Source: Anaerolineaceae bacterium (lineage in GTDB: Bacteria > Chloroflexota > Anaerolineae > Anaerolineales > Anaerolineaceae). Taken from it: 64,000 nt of DNA. A model generated the notes under the pieces. It did not search any database. It had not been told where the DNA came from and saw only the letters and a list, made by a program, of their open reading frames with translations. Positions 25,919 through 35,137 of this stretch are shown piece after piece; within the stretch, counting starts at the first letter, position 1; each line of letters opens with the position of its first letter. The translations under genes and the position numbers were made by a program. The stretch covers positions 1 to 64,000 of the forward strand of contig PABH01000033.1 of assembly GCA_002702705.1 (NCBI GenBank), read 5' to 3'.

Positions 25919-25953
25919 CAACGAGGCAAAAATAGTATGTTTTTGCCTCGTTG
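25919..25953 (+). terminator. Terminator of the liv operon
   Basis: 14-bp perfect stem: CAACGAGGCAAAAA (25919-25932) with its complement (25940-25953), 7-nt loop. It follows livF by 30 nt. Confidence 0.9.
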
Positions 25954-26037
25954 ATTATTATTCAATTGGGGATCATAAAACCCTTTATCAATATTCACCT
26001 TTTTGATCCTACAATTAAAAATCCGAGAGAAAAATAT

Positions 26038-26066
26038 TGGTTGATTAGGTAAATTTTTTATATAAT
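26038..26066 (+). promoter_or_regulatory. Promoter of the MmpS-like gene
   Basis: TTGGTT at 26038-26043, 17-bp spacer, TATAAT at 26061-26066; start site expected near 26073, 26 nt before the ATG. Confidence 0.55.
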
Positions 26067-26098
26067 GAAGTAGATCATTATTTTGAATAGGTACCTTT

Positions 26099-26494
26099 AT
26101 GCAAAAAAAGAATAATGGCAAAACGGTTTTAACAATTATTATTCTTCTTGGAATAATCACAGCTGCGATTTATTTTAGTGTACGAGCCGGGGTATTTACG
26201 AAACCGAGTACGAATAACGCAGTTCGGTTGGAAGTGGATAGTGATGGGGGATATGCCATCATTACTTATACCGTTGGGGAGGAAAACTCAAATGGGACGA
26301 TCACTGTTAACACACCCTGGAAGAAAAATTTTAATGCTGAAGATGGCGCCAGTGTCTTTTTGACAGCGGGAAATCCCTCTCAATCCGGAGAGGTTACTTG
26401 TTTGATTTCATTAAATGGGCGTGACTGGAAATCAGATACAGTGGATTATCCCAAACAAGCTGTTGCATGCGGCGGTATTATCCCCCATAAATAA
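26099..26494 (+). CDS. MmpS-like single-span membrane protein
   Basis: 131 residues. One N-terminal membrane segment at about 9-30, then a small extracytoplasmic beta domain. The pattern AIITYTVG, ITVNTPWKKNF, VFLTAG and VTCLISLNGR...ACGG, with two cysteines that can bridge, resembles the MmpS accessory proteins of actinobacterial RND transporters. No MmpL-type transporter is nearby, so the role is open. The gene converges on the HD-GYP gene with only 8 nt between stops. Confidence 0.65.
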   Translation: MQKKNNGKTVLTIIILLGIITAAIYFSVRAGVFTKPSTNNAVRLEVDSDGGYAIITYTVGEENSNGTITVNTPWKKNFNAEDGASVFLTAGNPSQSGEVTCLISLNGRDWKSDTVDYPKQAVACGGIIPHK

Positions 26495-26502
26495 ACTGGG
26501 TT

Positions 26503-27528
26503 TTATAAATATTCTATAAAGGTTTGCACAACCTGCGGGTCAAACAAAGAGCCTGCATTATTCTGAATATAATCCAAGACTTTGGTTTCCGGCCAGGCAT
26601 CGCGGTAGGGGCGTGGCGAGCGTAAAGCATCGTAAACATCCACAACTGAAAATATTCTGGCAGAATAAGGTATTTCCTGACCTTTTAACTGTCGGGGGTA
26701 TCCGCTGCCATCCCATCGTTCATGATGATTATACGGTATCTCGATCGCAGGCTGGAGGTAATCTATTGGTAATAACATATCACGGGCGATTTCCGGATGT
26801 TTTTGCATAACGGACCATTCTTCTTCATTTAAAGGCCCAGGTTTGTGTAAAACCCGGTCTGGGATGGCCATTTTACCGATGTCGTGCAGCAAAGCGCCAT
26901 GTCGGATATGGACAATCTGTTCCAAATTGACACCCATTGCTAAAGCCAATTCGACTGTTTTATCGGTAACATGTTTTGAGTGATCTCCCGTTTCATGATC
27001 ACGTTTATCGAGGGCCAATGCCCAACCTTCCAATGTGGAGCGATAAGCCTGTTCCAATTCAAAGGTTGCGCGTGCCATCTGATCCTCAATATGTTTTTGT
27101 TCGCGGATATCTTGAATCGCTAATTGGATTGCATGTTTTCCTAAATAAGGGGATTGTGCAAAACTTACTTTCACCACAACCCGGCTTCCATCCATATGCC
27201 AAAGCTCCAATTCCACGGGTTCGTGCCGGCCTGGGATGACGGAAACCATCTCAAAATACGAATTAAAAATTGCTTTATAATCCCCAGGAATATAATTTTC
27301 GATGGAACAACCAATCAAATGATCCGGATTTTGAATACCCAGAAGGGATGCTACGGATGGGTTTGCTAATTCAATGATCCCATTCGCACGGGTTACGATC
27401 ATACCTTCCGGAAGTAAAGAAAAAAACTGCCGCCAATATTGATTTATGTGGCCATTTTCCGGTCTGAATTTATCCAGTCGATGTTTTGTCCAATTTTGTA
27501 GTCGATGTTTACGATTATGAATTGTCAT
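26503..27528 (-). CDS. PAS/HD-GYP protein, putative c-di-GMP phosphodiesterase
   Basis: 341 residues from ATG 27528, one base after the receptor stop; an upstream TTG would overlap that gene and has no ribosome site. PAS sensor domain at about 35-140, short coiled linker, HD-GYP domain 165-341. Catalytic HD at 215-216 (LLHDIGK), then HHERWDGSGYP with GYP at 276-278, so the metal-binding and signature residues are intact. Predicted to hydrolyse c-di-GMP. It is the last gene of the chemotaxis operon, tying c-di-GMP turnover to chemotactic signalling. Confidence 0.88.
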   Translation of the reverse strand: MTIHNRKHRLQNWTKHRLDKFRPENGHINQYWRQFFSLLPEGMIVTRANGIIELANPSVASLLGIQNPDHLIGCSIENYIPGDYKAIFNSYFEMVSVIPGRHEPVELELWHMDGSRVVVKVSFAQSPYLGKHAIQLAIQDIREQKHIEDQMARATFELEQAYRSTLEGWALALDKRDHETGDHSKHVTDKTVELALAMGVNLEQIVHIRHGALLHDIGKMAIPDRVLHKPGPLNEEEWSVMQKHPEIARDMLLPIDYLQPAIEIPYNHHERWDGSGYPRQLKGQEIPYSARIFSVVDVYDALRSPRPYRDAWPETKVLDYIQNNAGSLFDPQVVQTFIEYL

Positions 27529-27529
27529 C

Positions 27530-30313
27530 TTAGTTTTCCAAATTAAATTTAGCCACAATTTGTGTTAATTGGTTTGCCATTTCACTTAATTGTTCAGCTG
27601 TTTTTGCTACTTCATTTACCTGGGATTGTAACTCTTTGGTTGAAGCAGTCACTTCTTCTGTGGCAGCGCTGTTTTCTTCACTCACGCTGGCAATTCGATC
27701 CATAGAACTTGCCATTTCATTGGTGTGAATCATTACTTGTTCTGCAACTTCCCTATTCGATTCCACAACATTTTGGATCGTTTGGATTGCGGAGCGGAAA
27801 TCTGAAGAGAGTTTTTTCATTTGTAATGTAGCATTATCCGCTGTGCGGGTTTGATCAGTCACTTTAGAGAATGCGGTTAAAATTTCATTTAAATTTTCTC
27901 CAGCATTTGCAGCTTCTGACAAACTTGTTTTAACAGAGCCAACACTTTTTTTCATTTCCTGGTTGGCTTCATTTGCAGCATCTTGAATTGCTTTTAATAA
28001 TTGACGGATTTCCTTTGTGGCCGTACGCGAACTTTCAGCCAATTCATAAACTTCTCGAGCTACTACGGTAAAGCCACCAATTTGAAAATTGAATAATGAT
28101 AACGTACTCATATTATAACCGACCTGAACAACGCCGGGTACGTCACGCCGGGAAATACCGGCATATTTGTAAACCTGTTTATCTGCAGCTCGCATTTGGG
28201 CAGGCTGGCAAACGCGGCCGTTCTTTTTCCCGATTAAGGTACGGAATTCTGCTGTTTGGGGATTGTCTTCCGGAAAGCGAAAACCCATCAAGGCTGGATC
28301 GTTACCAATCACGATAACGCCATCGTCATCGGTAATCAGGATTTGATCAATATCCGCTAATTTTCCCATCTCAACCCAATATGAATTGGGGATATCATTG
28401 GATGTTTCTAATAAACGGGCAATCATTTCGCAGGCCGCCAGCATGAATCGTTCTAACATGGATTCGGTTAAGGTTCGTGAATCCGATTCGGCGTGTGCTG
28501 CTTCTATGGTGGCATTAATGGCTAACAAGTTGGTCTGAGCGGCAATATCTTCAATGGTTTCAACAATTCTTCCAATTTTATTAGTCTGAGATTGCATTGC
28601 AGATACTTTTTCTTGTGATCGTTCGACTTGCAATTGAATGCCTTCAATATTTTGCAGGGTGGTACCAATTTTTTCCGCGCCATTTTGGGCAACCTGGGTG
28701 GCTTGATCCGACTCCTTTACCACTTGATGAAAGTTTTCCGAAGCTAATTCAACTGCGGTAACCAAGTTTTCTGAAATAAATGCGCCTTGATCGACCGCCT
28801 TTGTTTGCTGATTAAAGCCAGAAACAATTTCTGTCAGGCCTGATTGTGAGCGTTTAATTGCAGAGAAGGCTTGCTGAAGACTGGCTGTTTGTTCGGTTGT
28901 TCCGTTTGATATCTGGCTCATCGTATCTGATATTTGCAAGGCTGCGGAATCACTTTGGGCAGCGATCTGTTCCATTTCAGCAGAAAAGCGGTTGATCACA
29001 GATATATTTTTTGCGACATCTATCATAGATAAACGAAGCTGCTGTACCATTGTTGAAAAAACGTTACCTAATTCATCTTGTGGAGAAACGGGTTGAAAAT
29101 CAATAGATAGATTTCCTTCGGTGACTTCTCGAGCGGTTAGTCCTATATTTTGTAAATACCGTATCATTTGTGTAAATGCTGCGGCAATATCACCAATTTC
29201 ATCTTTTCGTTTTGACAAAAGATTCTGCTCTGCTTGCGTTGTATCACGCAGCAGGTCACCATTTGCGATCCGTTTGGCTTGGGCAGTAATTAAGGCAAGC
29301 GGTTTGGTTATGGAGTGGGTGAGCTGGCGTGCCAATAAAATAGCAAGCACAAAGCTGATCCCTAAAACCACAATCAACCCAACTTGTGCTGTTTTCATTT
29401 GGTCCACTGCATCAGCCTGGGCCGTTTCCATCGCCTGCCAATTTGTTTTTTCAACTTCTTGCGTAATTTGCTGAATTTCTTCCCCTTTGGTTTGCATACT
29501 TTGTTTCAGAGAAATTAATTCAGATTGGTTTTGGGCATATGTACTGATAGCCTGCCGGTAATTTGCTGCGGATTCTCGTGATGCAAACACCATCTCGGAA
29601 TCAGTTAAGGAAATTGAATAACTACTGAGCTGATTATAGAGATTTTCCATTCGATCTAATTCGGCATAAATCATTTCAATCGTTGCAGGATCGTTATTAA
29701 ATAGATATTTTGATTCCAAAACCCGCAGCGATTGGATTGACTGCGATATTTCAAAACCCACCTTTAAGGCATCATCCATCAAAAGGTCATTTTCAGAGTT
29801 GAGTTTTGAATTAATATAACTTTCTGCCTGTTGATTTAAGTCTTCACCGGATTCGCGCATAAGATCACGCAGATCCGTATTTTCTTTTATGGTAGAAACC
29901 ACTTTTAAAAAGGATTGGCGGTACGATTCGAGGGATAACCAGAGTTTACTGGATTGATCATCCAGTACATCATTTTCGTATTTTTCCGCTAAACGAATTA
30001 GCTCACTTAACGAAAGGCTGGCGCTGCTAATCGCTTTTGTGGTTTTTTCCTGGTACAGTGGGTCATTTGTAAGAAAATATGTTTTTTCATAATCAAGGGC
30101 AGACAAAATAAATCGTTCCACATTGGTAGCGTTATCAACAACAGGAATTTGGTATAAATCAATTGTTTCCAGGGCAGTGGATAATTTTGAGAATTGGTAA
30201 AAGCTCATGGCCGAAATCAAGACTCCAACAAAGATAACCAAAATAATGAAACCCGCTAGTAAACGAAACCCCATTTTTTGATAAAAACCTTTGTTAAGAA
30301 TCTTGTTTTTCAT
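27530..30313 (-). CDS. Chemoreceptor with a sensor-like domain inserted at the signalling tip
   Basis: 927 residues. Membrane segments at about 15-37 and 309-329 flank an all-helical extracytoplasmic sensor (38-308). HAMP domains follow at about 330-385 and 386-435, then the methyl-accepting coiled coil. The conserved hairpin reads normally up to NATIEAAHA (600-608) and resumes at GGFTVVAREVYELAESS (746-762). Between them residues 610-745 form an extra domain (DNA 28079-28486) with a Cache/PAS-like pattern: ITDDDGVIVIGNDP, GFRFPED, YAGISRRDVPGVVQVGY. The frame is unbroken. AAAGAGG precedes the ATG. Only receptor in the operon. Confidence 0.85.
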   Translation of the reverse strand: MKNKILNKGFYQKMGFRLLAGFIILVIFVGVLISAMSFYQFSKLSTALETIDLYQIPVVDNATNVERFILSALDYEKTYFLTNDPLYQEKTTKAISSASLSLSELIRLAEKYENDVLDDQSSKLWLSLESYRQSFLKVVSTIKENTDLRDLMRESGEDLNQQAESYINSKLNSENDLLMDDALKVGFEISQSIQSLRVLESKYLFNNDPATIEMIYAELDRMENLYNQLSSYSISLTDSEMVFASRESAANYRQAISTYAQNQSELISLKQSMQTKGEEIQQITQEVEKTNWQAMETAQADAVDQMKTAQVGLIVVLGISFVLAILLARQLTHSITKPLALITAQAKRIANGDLLRDTTQAEQNLLSKRKDEIGDIAAAFTQMIRYLQNIGLTAREVTEGNLSIDFQPVSPQDELGNVFSTMVQQLRLSMIDVAKNISVINRFSAEMEQIAAQSDSAALQISDTMSQISNGTTEQTASLQQAFSAIKRSQSGLTEIVSGFNQQTKAVDQGAFISENLVTAVELASENFHQVVKESDQATQVAQNGAEKIGTTLQNIEGIQLQVERSQEKVSAMQSQTNKIGRIVETIEDIAAQTNLLAINATIEAAHAESDSRTLTESMLERFMLAACEMIARLLETSNDIPNSYWVEMGKLADIDQILITDDDGVIVIGNDPALMGFRFPEDNPQTAEFRTLIGKKNGRVCQPAQMRAADKQVYKYAGISRRDVPGVVQVGYNMSTLSLFNFQIGGFTVVAREVYELAESSRTATKEIRQLLKAIQDAANEANQEMKKSVGSVKTSLSEAANAGENLNEILTAFSKVTDQTRTADNATLQMKKLSSDFRSAIQTIQNVVESNREVAEQVMIHTNEMASSMDRIASVSEENSAATEEVTASTKELQSQVNEVAKTAEQLSEMANQLTQIVAKFNLEN

Positions 30314-30378
30314 TTGGCCTCTTTAAAAGACTAGTAATGTTAAATGGAAAGTCACCGACATCCGTAAAAAATTGTTAT

Positions 30379-30831
30379 TTATGCAGCGATTGACATCAAT
30401 TTTTCTTGTTCTTCTACGGATAGAACCTTTTCAAGGTCTAAAAGAATCACCAGTTGATTTTCCAATTTTGCAATGCCCATGATAAATGCAGAATTAATAG
30501 TGGTGGACATCGGGGGTGGCGGTTCAATGGCTTCATCTTGAATACGCAGCACTTGGGAAACCGCATCCACGATAATCCCCACTTGCATTCCACCCATATT
30601 AGAAACAACAATTCGAGTTTCTCGGTCTTCTTGTTTTGATTCCAGACCAAAGCGGCGGCGTAAATCCATGACGGGAACGACCATCCCTCGTAAATTTGTG
30701 ATTCCTTCCACAAATTTTGGCGCATGCGGCATTTTGGTAATAGGCTGCATCTTAATGATGGATTCAACGGTGGTTATATCCAAACCATAATTCTCATCGG
30801 CTAACTCAAAAACAACTAATTGTCTTTCCAT
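30379..30831 (-). CDS. cheW: Chemotaxis coupling protein CheW
   Basis: 150 residues, single CheW (SH3-like pair) domain. Visible marks are LVVFELADENYGLDITTVESI at the N-terminus (start of the fold) and the NLRGMVVPVMDLRRRFGL block. It links the receptor encoded 65 nt downstream to the kinase CheA at the start of the operon. Confidence 0.94.
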   Translation of the reverse strand: MERQLVVFELADENYGLDITTVESIIKMQPITKMPHAPKFVEGITNLRGMVVPVMDLRRRFGLESKQEDRETRIVVSNMGGMQVGIIVDAVSQVLRIQDEAIEPPPPMSTTINSAFIMGIAKLENQLVILLDLEKVLSVEEQEKLMSIAA

Positions 30832-30847
30832 AATTAATTTCCTTTCT

Positions 30848-31366
30848 TTAGGAAGCTTTTGGTGCTTCTGGCACAGGGATTTGTGCCGCGTTTAATTTAT
30901 TTTTATTGCCTTGTCTGAGGGAAAGATGAATTAAAATTTCACCTAGTTCAGAAGACATCGGTAGGATGATTCGGGGGTAATCTAAAGTGGAAATGGATGC
31001 ACCTTTACCTTGAATCATGGTGGGGGGGGATATGGTTGATTCAAATCCCGATTCAGCTAATTTCACACTGGCACGGCCTGTGATCACATTTCCTATTTCA
31101 GCGATGCCGCTTTGAGCCAGGCTGTTAAATTCATCAAACTTTTCACCCATTAACTTGGATGCCAATTTTTTTGCTGTGCTTTCATTCATGCTGTAAAAAA
31201 CGGTCCCGTTTACCATACCCACCAAGGCAATAATGACAGTCACATCATCCGTAATGTATAAAGACTTTTCTAAATTCAGATCACCACGTTGTATCGTACA
31301 GCCAGTTTCAATTTTTAAAACTTCAAAAGCTGCCTCAACAAATGGGTTCAAAAATTTTACATTCAT
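30848..31366 (-). CDS. cheX: CheX-type CheY-P phosphatase, paralogue 2
   Basis: 172 residues, CheC/CheX family. One phosphatase helix with the E-x2-N motif (Glu90, Asn93 in IAEIGNVITG). Very similar in layout to the product of the gene just upstream (31410-31931): both begin MNVKFLNPFVEA, so they are tandem duplicates. Expected to dephosphorylate CheY-P or a related receiver. Lies between the paralogue and cheW. Confidence 0.88.
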   Translation of the reverse strand: MNVKFLNPFVEAAFEVLKIETGCTIQRGDLNLEKSLYITDDVTVIIALVGMVNGTVFYSMNESTAKKLASKLMGEKFDEFNSLAQSGIAEIGNVITGRASVKLAESGFESTISPPTMIQGKGASISTLDYPRIILPMSSELGEILIHLSLRQGNKNKLNAAQIPVPEAPKAS

Positions 31367-31409
31367 ATTTACATCCTTTTCTGAAAATTCATTATGTACA
31401 ATATGCTTG

Positions 31410-31931
31410 TTAAGGCGTTTTGTTTTTGACAGTTAAATCGACAAAATTCGTATTGTTCATTCCGGGAGGGCTTTCGCGCAGGGCAAGATGAACATCAATT
31501 TCACCAACACTTGTCTTTAAAGGCACGATAATTCTTGAAAAATCGAGGGTAGAGATCTTAATACCATTCCCCATAATCATAGTAGGGGGAGATATGTTTG
31601 ATTGATACCCTGCACGAGAAAGTTTAATGGTCGCTTGACCCGTAATCACATTTCCCATTTCGGAAACGCCGCTTTGGGCTAAGGTATCAAATTCTGTAAA
31701 TTTTTGACCCATGATTTGCGAGACTAAATTAAGCCCGGTTTCAAAGGACATACCATACATCACAACCCCTTGAACCTGCCCCACCAGGTTGATTAACACG
31801 GTAACATCCGTGGTTGTCATCGCTGATGTTTGCATTGTCAGGTTGCCCCGCGTTGTTTTTGCACCAACCTCTTTTTCCATTACTTCAGCAACCGCTTCAA
31901 CAAATGGATTTAAAAACTTCACATTCATCAT
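31410..31931 (-). CDS. cheX: CheX-type CheY-P phosphatase, paralogue 1
   Basis: 173 residues (the second Met, at 31928, is equally possible). E-x2-N phosphatase motif at Glu91 and Asn94 in VSEMGNVITG. AAGGAGG precedes the start by 8-11 nt. Tandem paralogue of the gene at 30848-31366. CheX acts as a dimer, so these two could also form a heterodimer. Confidence 0.88.
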   Translation of the reverse strand: MMNVKFLNPFVEAVAEVMEKEVGAKTTRGNLTMQTSAMTTTDVTVLINLVGQVQGVVMYGMSFETGLNLVSQIMGQKFTEFDTLAQSGVSEMGNVITGQATIKLSRAGYQSNISPPTMIMGNGIKISTLDFSRIIVPLKTSVGEIDVHLALRESPPGMNNTNFVDLTVKNKTP

Positions 31932-31978
31932 TCATGAACCTCCTTACTCCTGGGGATGGTATTCATCTCCAGCAATAA

Positions 31979-32833
31979 CTACCTACTTTTCCAATCAAAA
32001 CCAATAAATGATTCCAATTCTTTAATCTGAATAGCCATACGTTCGATTAGATCGGAAACACCGTTTTCGTTGATGTTTAATAACTTTAATGCTTCTGTTT
32101 CCAACTTATATTGCAAACCGTCTTTTCCGATACCCTGCCCTAACATCATCATCGCTGCATCAGAAACATGAACTGCGGCTGCGATTTTGGCATGTTCACC
32201 TGCTTTGGACGGGGTGTGGTGGAAGGCAATTGTGCTTACTAAATTATCCGGTAAATTCCAACGACGGGCCATTTCTGCACCCAATGTGGCATGGTCAATT
32301 CCAAATTTTGCCCGTTCCAACTCCAGGAAGGTTAAGTCTTTCCATTCAGGACGGTCCACACTTACATTTCGAAGTAAAATTTCAAATGCCAGTTTGCCGA
32401 TATCACATAATAAACCACCATGATAAGCTTCTTCAGCGATTTGTCTGCCAAAACGGCTGGCTAACATTCGGGCACCCGTGGCAACACCAATGGCATGTTT
32501 CCATAATTCGCCGCGTTCCAACTCATATCCGGGAACGGGACGATCCATATAACTTGCAACACTTGAAGCAAGAATGAGGCTTTGCACTGTATTTAAACCA
32601 AGCACCATCACGGCTTGCTGCACTGTGGAAACATGATTTCCAATCCCATAATAAGCGGAATTCGCCCAGCGCAAAACCAGACTGGTCAGCACCTGATCTA
32701 CTGCCATTACTTCGGCAATTTCACCGATATTTGTGTCCGGATTGCGAATTAACAACAATGCCTTTTGTGCTGCTTGAGGAATCGGTGGCAGTTCACCAGC
32801 TCGTTTGATTAATTGTTCTACAGTAATTACCAT
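31979..32833 (-). CDS. HDOD-domain protein
   Basis: 284 residues, a single HDOD (non-hydrolytic HD-like) domain that fills most of the protein. Typical features are LPPIPQAAQKALLLIRNPD at the N-terminus, ILRWANSAYYG-like segment with VSTVQQAVMVLGLNTV, and GLLCDIGKLAFEILL. HDOD proteins act as signalling scaffolds and are frequent beside chemotaxis and c-di-GMP genes. It lies 9 nt after cheR in the operon. Partner unknown. Confidence 0.9.
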   Translation of the reverse strand: MVITVEQLIKRAGELPPIPQAAQKALLLIRNPDTNIGEIAEVMAVDQVLTSLVLRWANSAYYGIGNHVSTVQQAVMVLGLNTVQSLILASSVASYMDRPVPGYELERGELWKHAIGVATGARMLASRFGRQIAEEAYHGGLLCDIGKLAFEILLRNVSVDRPEWKDLTFLELERAKFGIDHATLGAEMARRWNLPDNLVSTIAFHHTPSKAGEHAKIAAAVHVSDAAMMMLGQGIGKDGLQYKLETEALKLLNINENGVSDLIERMAIQIKELESFIGFDWKSR

Positions 32834-32841
32834 AAACTCAC

Positions 32842-33642
32842 CTATTCTTTCCTATAGAAGGATATGCCATGGTTTTTTAAGCCAATTTCCATTGGGCGAG
32901 GAATGATCTCAGTGCCACCCAGGAATAAAATTCCGCCAGGGCGTAACGCTTGTTGGAATTTTGGGTACAAGATTGATTTTGCTTCATTCGTAAAATAGAT
33001 AATCACATTCCGGCAGATGATCAAATCAAAATTATTATCAAAGCGATCTGTCATTAAATTTTGTTCCCGGAAATTGATCAAACTTGTTAAGGATTTTCGA
33101 ACATAAAATGGCGGCCCGCTGGGCTCCATATATTTTCGTTTTTGAACATCGGTTAAATTTCTAGCTTCATCTGCCAGATAGGGACCACCGGCTTTTGCTT
33201 TTTCCAATGCACCACGGTCAACATCACTGGCAATAATGGTATGTTTTTTGTTAGGAGCCATTTGGTCCAGTATCATCGCGACCGTATACGCTTCTACACC
33301 GACAGAACAGCCCGCACTCCATACTTTCAGACCTTCAGAAGGTGGTTTCTTTTCTGCTGCTTCCTTCAATAATACAGGTAAAACATCACTCATTAAGGAT
33401 TTCCAACGATCCATATCGCGGAAAAATTCGGTCACATTAATGGTTAAATAATTTCTAAAGCGTGTTAATTCTTTTTCGTCAGAATTAATCAATAAAAAAT
33501 ACTCATCCCAAGAGCTTAACGTTGTTCTTGCCAGCCAGGAATCAAGTCGGCGGCGCATTTGTTCATCTTTGTAATACGTCAAATCAATACGCAACTGCCG
33601 GTTTATGGATTTTTTTACACTTTCATATACATTAGGATCCAT
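32842..33642 (-). CDS. cheR: Chemotaxis protein methyltransferase CheR
   Basis: 266 residues. N-terminal helical domain, then a SAM-binding domain with VWSAGCSVGVEAYTVAM in place of the usual WSAGCSTGEEPYS, the Asp of IIASDVDRGALEKA, and NLIICRNVIIYFTNEAK-type motif near the end. Methylates receptor glutamates with SAM; counterpart of CheB just upstream. The variant motif (V for E) is modest and the key Gly residues are kept. Confidence 0.93.
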   Translation of the reverse strand: MDPNVYESVKKSINRQLRIDLTYYKDEQMRRRLDSWLARTTLSSWDEYFLLINSDEKELTRFRNYLTINVTEFFRDMDRWKSLMSDVLPVLLKEAAEKKPPSEGLKVWSAGCSVGVEAYTVAMILDQMAPNKKHTIIASDVDRGALEKAKAGGPYLADEARNLTDVQKRKYMEPSGPPFYVRKSLTSLINFREQNLMTDRFDNNFDLIICRNVIIYFTNEAKSILYPKFQQALRPGGILFLGGTEIIPRPMEIGLKNHGISFYRKE

Positions 33643-33655
33643 TATTTTTTAATTC

Positions 33656-34750
33656 CTATCCATTTTCTAAATGGTCATTTACTTGCTGAACAATGATTTT
33701 TGCAATATCCGGCAAGGGGACAACGAGATCTGAAAATCCGGATTCAAATACACTTCTTGGCATACCCCAGACAACACAGGTAGATTCATCCTCTGCGATT
33801 ACCTTGCCGCCCACCGACCGCACCAATCCGCAGCCATTGGTACCATCGTGCCCCATACCGGTTAAAATGACGCTGATGGTATGCGCACCATATAACTGCA
33901 CAATGGAGGATAAAGTTACATCAATTGCCGGGCGGACCCCATGTACGGGTGGGTTTTGGTTCATAACGGCTTGTCCATTATGATCAAAAACAGTATGAAA
34001 CCCCCCGGGTGCAATTAACACCTGGCCTACCTGAAGTTGGTCTCCTGGCACGGCTTCTTTTACTTTTAGTGGGGATAGTGTATCCAACCGTTCGGCCAAC
34101 GATCGAGTAAAACCGGCTGGCATATGTTGGATTACCATGACCGCTGCGGGCAGGTTTCCCGGTAAGGCGGGAATAAGGGTATTTAATGCACGAGGACCAC
34201 CAGTAGAAGATCCAATCACAACCACTGGTTCCGTTGTACGGCGGGGACGTATATTTTTGTTTGAAAAACTTGGTTCAACCTTCGGCATGATGGTAGGTCG
34301 ACTGGAAGGAGGAGACCAAATTCTGGCTTTGGTTGCCCTTTGAATTTTTTGTGCCACTTCTTCCATGACAGCGTTAACATTTGCTTTTTGTTCCGGTTTG
34401 GTCACAAAATCAAATGCACCCAAGGTTAATGCCTGAATGGTTTCCACCGCCCCTTCTTTTGTCATGCTGCTTAACATGATGACAGGACGTGGAAAACGAG
34501 CCATAATTTCTCTCAATGTTGAAATTCCATCTAGTTTTGGCATCTCAACATCCAGTGTAATTACATCTGGCTTTAAACGTGGAATGAGCACAAGGGCTTC
34601 TTCTCCATTTTGCGCAGAACCCACCACTTTGATTCCGGGTTGTTTGTTTAAGTAATTGCTGATGGTAAAACGCATAAATGCGGAATCATCAACAACCAAT
34701 ACCCGGACCGTTGAGTCGGACGGTGTTCCAATGGGATGAACCTGGTTCAT
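33656..34750 (-). CDS. cheB: Protein-glutamate methylesterase CheB
   Basis: 364 residues. Receiver domain 14-130 with acidic pair Asp21-Asp22 and phospho-acceptor Asp67 (TLDVEMP). After a linker, the esterase domain has the Ser in GSSTGGPRAL, the His in VIQHMPAGF and the Asp in LTGMGHDGTNG: the full catalytic triad. Demethylates or deamidates the receptor; activated by phosphorylation from CheA. Slightly extended N-terminus. Confidence 0.95.
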   Translation of the reverse strand: MNQVHPIGTPSDSTVRVLVVDDSAFMRFTISNYLNKQPGIKVVGSAQNGEEALVLIPRLKPDVITLDVEMPKLDGISTLREIMARFPRPVIMLSSMTKEGAVETIQALTLGAFDFVTKPEQKANVNAVMEEVAQKIQRATKARIWSPPSSRPTIMPKVEPSFSNKNIRPRRTTEPVVVIGSSTGGPRALNTLIPALPGNLPAAVMVIQHMPAGFTRSLAERLDTLSPLKVKEAVPGDQLQVGQVLIAPGGFHTVFDHNGQAVMNQNPPVHGVRPAIDVTLSSIVQLYGAHTISVILTGMGHDGTNGCGLVRSVGGKVIAEDESTCVVWGMPRSVFESGFSDLVVPLPDIAKIIVQQVNDHLENG

Positions 34751-34756
34751 GGTATG

Positions 34757-35119
34757 TTATGCCACCAACTTGCGGATTGCGTTGATTACTCGTTCGTGCT
34801 CAAAGGGTTTTACAATAAAATCACGGGCACCGGACTTAATCGCTTCCAAAACAACCGATTCTTGTCCTAAAGCCGTCAACATAATGACTTTGGCAGAGGC
34901 ATCATAACCACGGATATGTTTTAATGCGGTTAATCCATCCATTTCCGGCATGGTGATATCCATCAGAACCAGATCAGGACTGTTTTCTTTGTACATTTCG
35001 ACCGCACGGGCACCATTTTCTGCCTGAATGACATCAAAGCCATCCCCACTCAGCATTTTCGAGATACGAACCCTTAAGAATTCAGCATCATCGACGATCA
35101 AAATTTTAGTCATATTCAC
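34757..35119 (-). CDS. cheY: Chemotaxis response regulator CheY
   Basis: 120 residues, a lone receiver domain. Acidic pair Asp10-Asp11, phospho-acceptor Asp54 (LVLMDITMPEMDG), and conserved Lys in FIVKPFEHE. Carries the signal from CheA to the flagellar switch. It starts 18 nt after cheD. Confidence 0.94.
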   Translation of the reverse strand: MNMTKILIVDDAEFLRVRISKMLSGDGFDVIQAENGARAVEMYKENSPDLVLMDITMPEMDGLTALKHIRGYDASAKVIMLTALGQESVVLEAIKSGARDFIVKPFEHERVINAIRKLVA

Positions 35120-35137
35120 AATCTCCTTTAGATCGAT

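Noticed and set aside
28079-28486. Frameshift or gene fusion artefact in the chemoreceptor
   Set aside because: The reading frame is continuous for 927 codons, and both sides of the insert keep the conserved hairpin sequence in phase, so a real insertion is more likely than a sequencing error.
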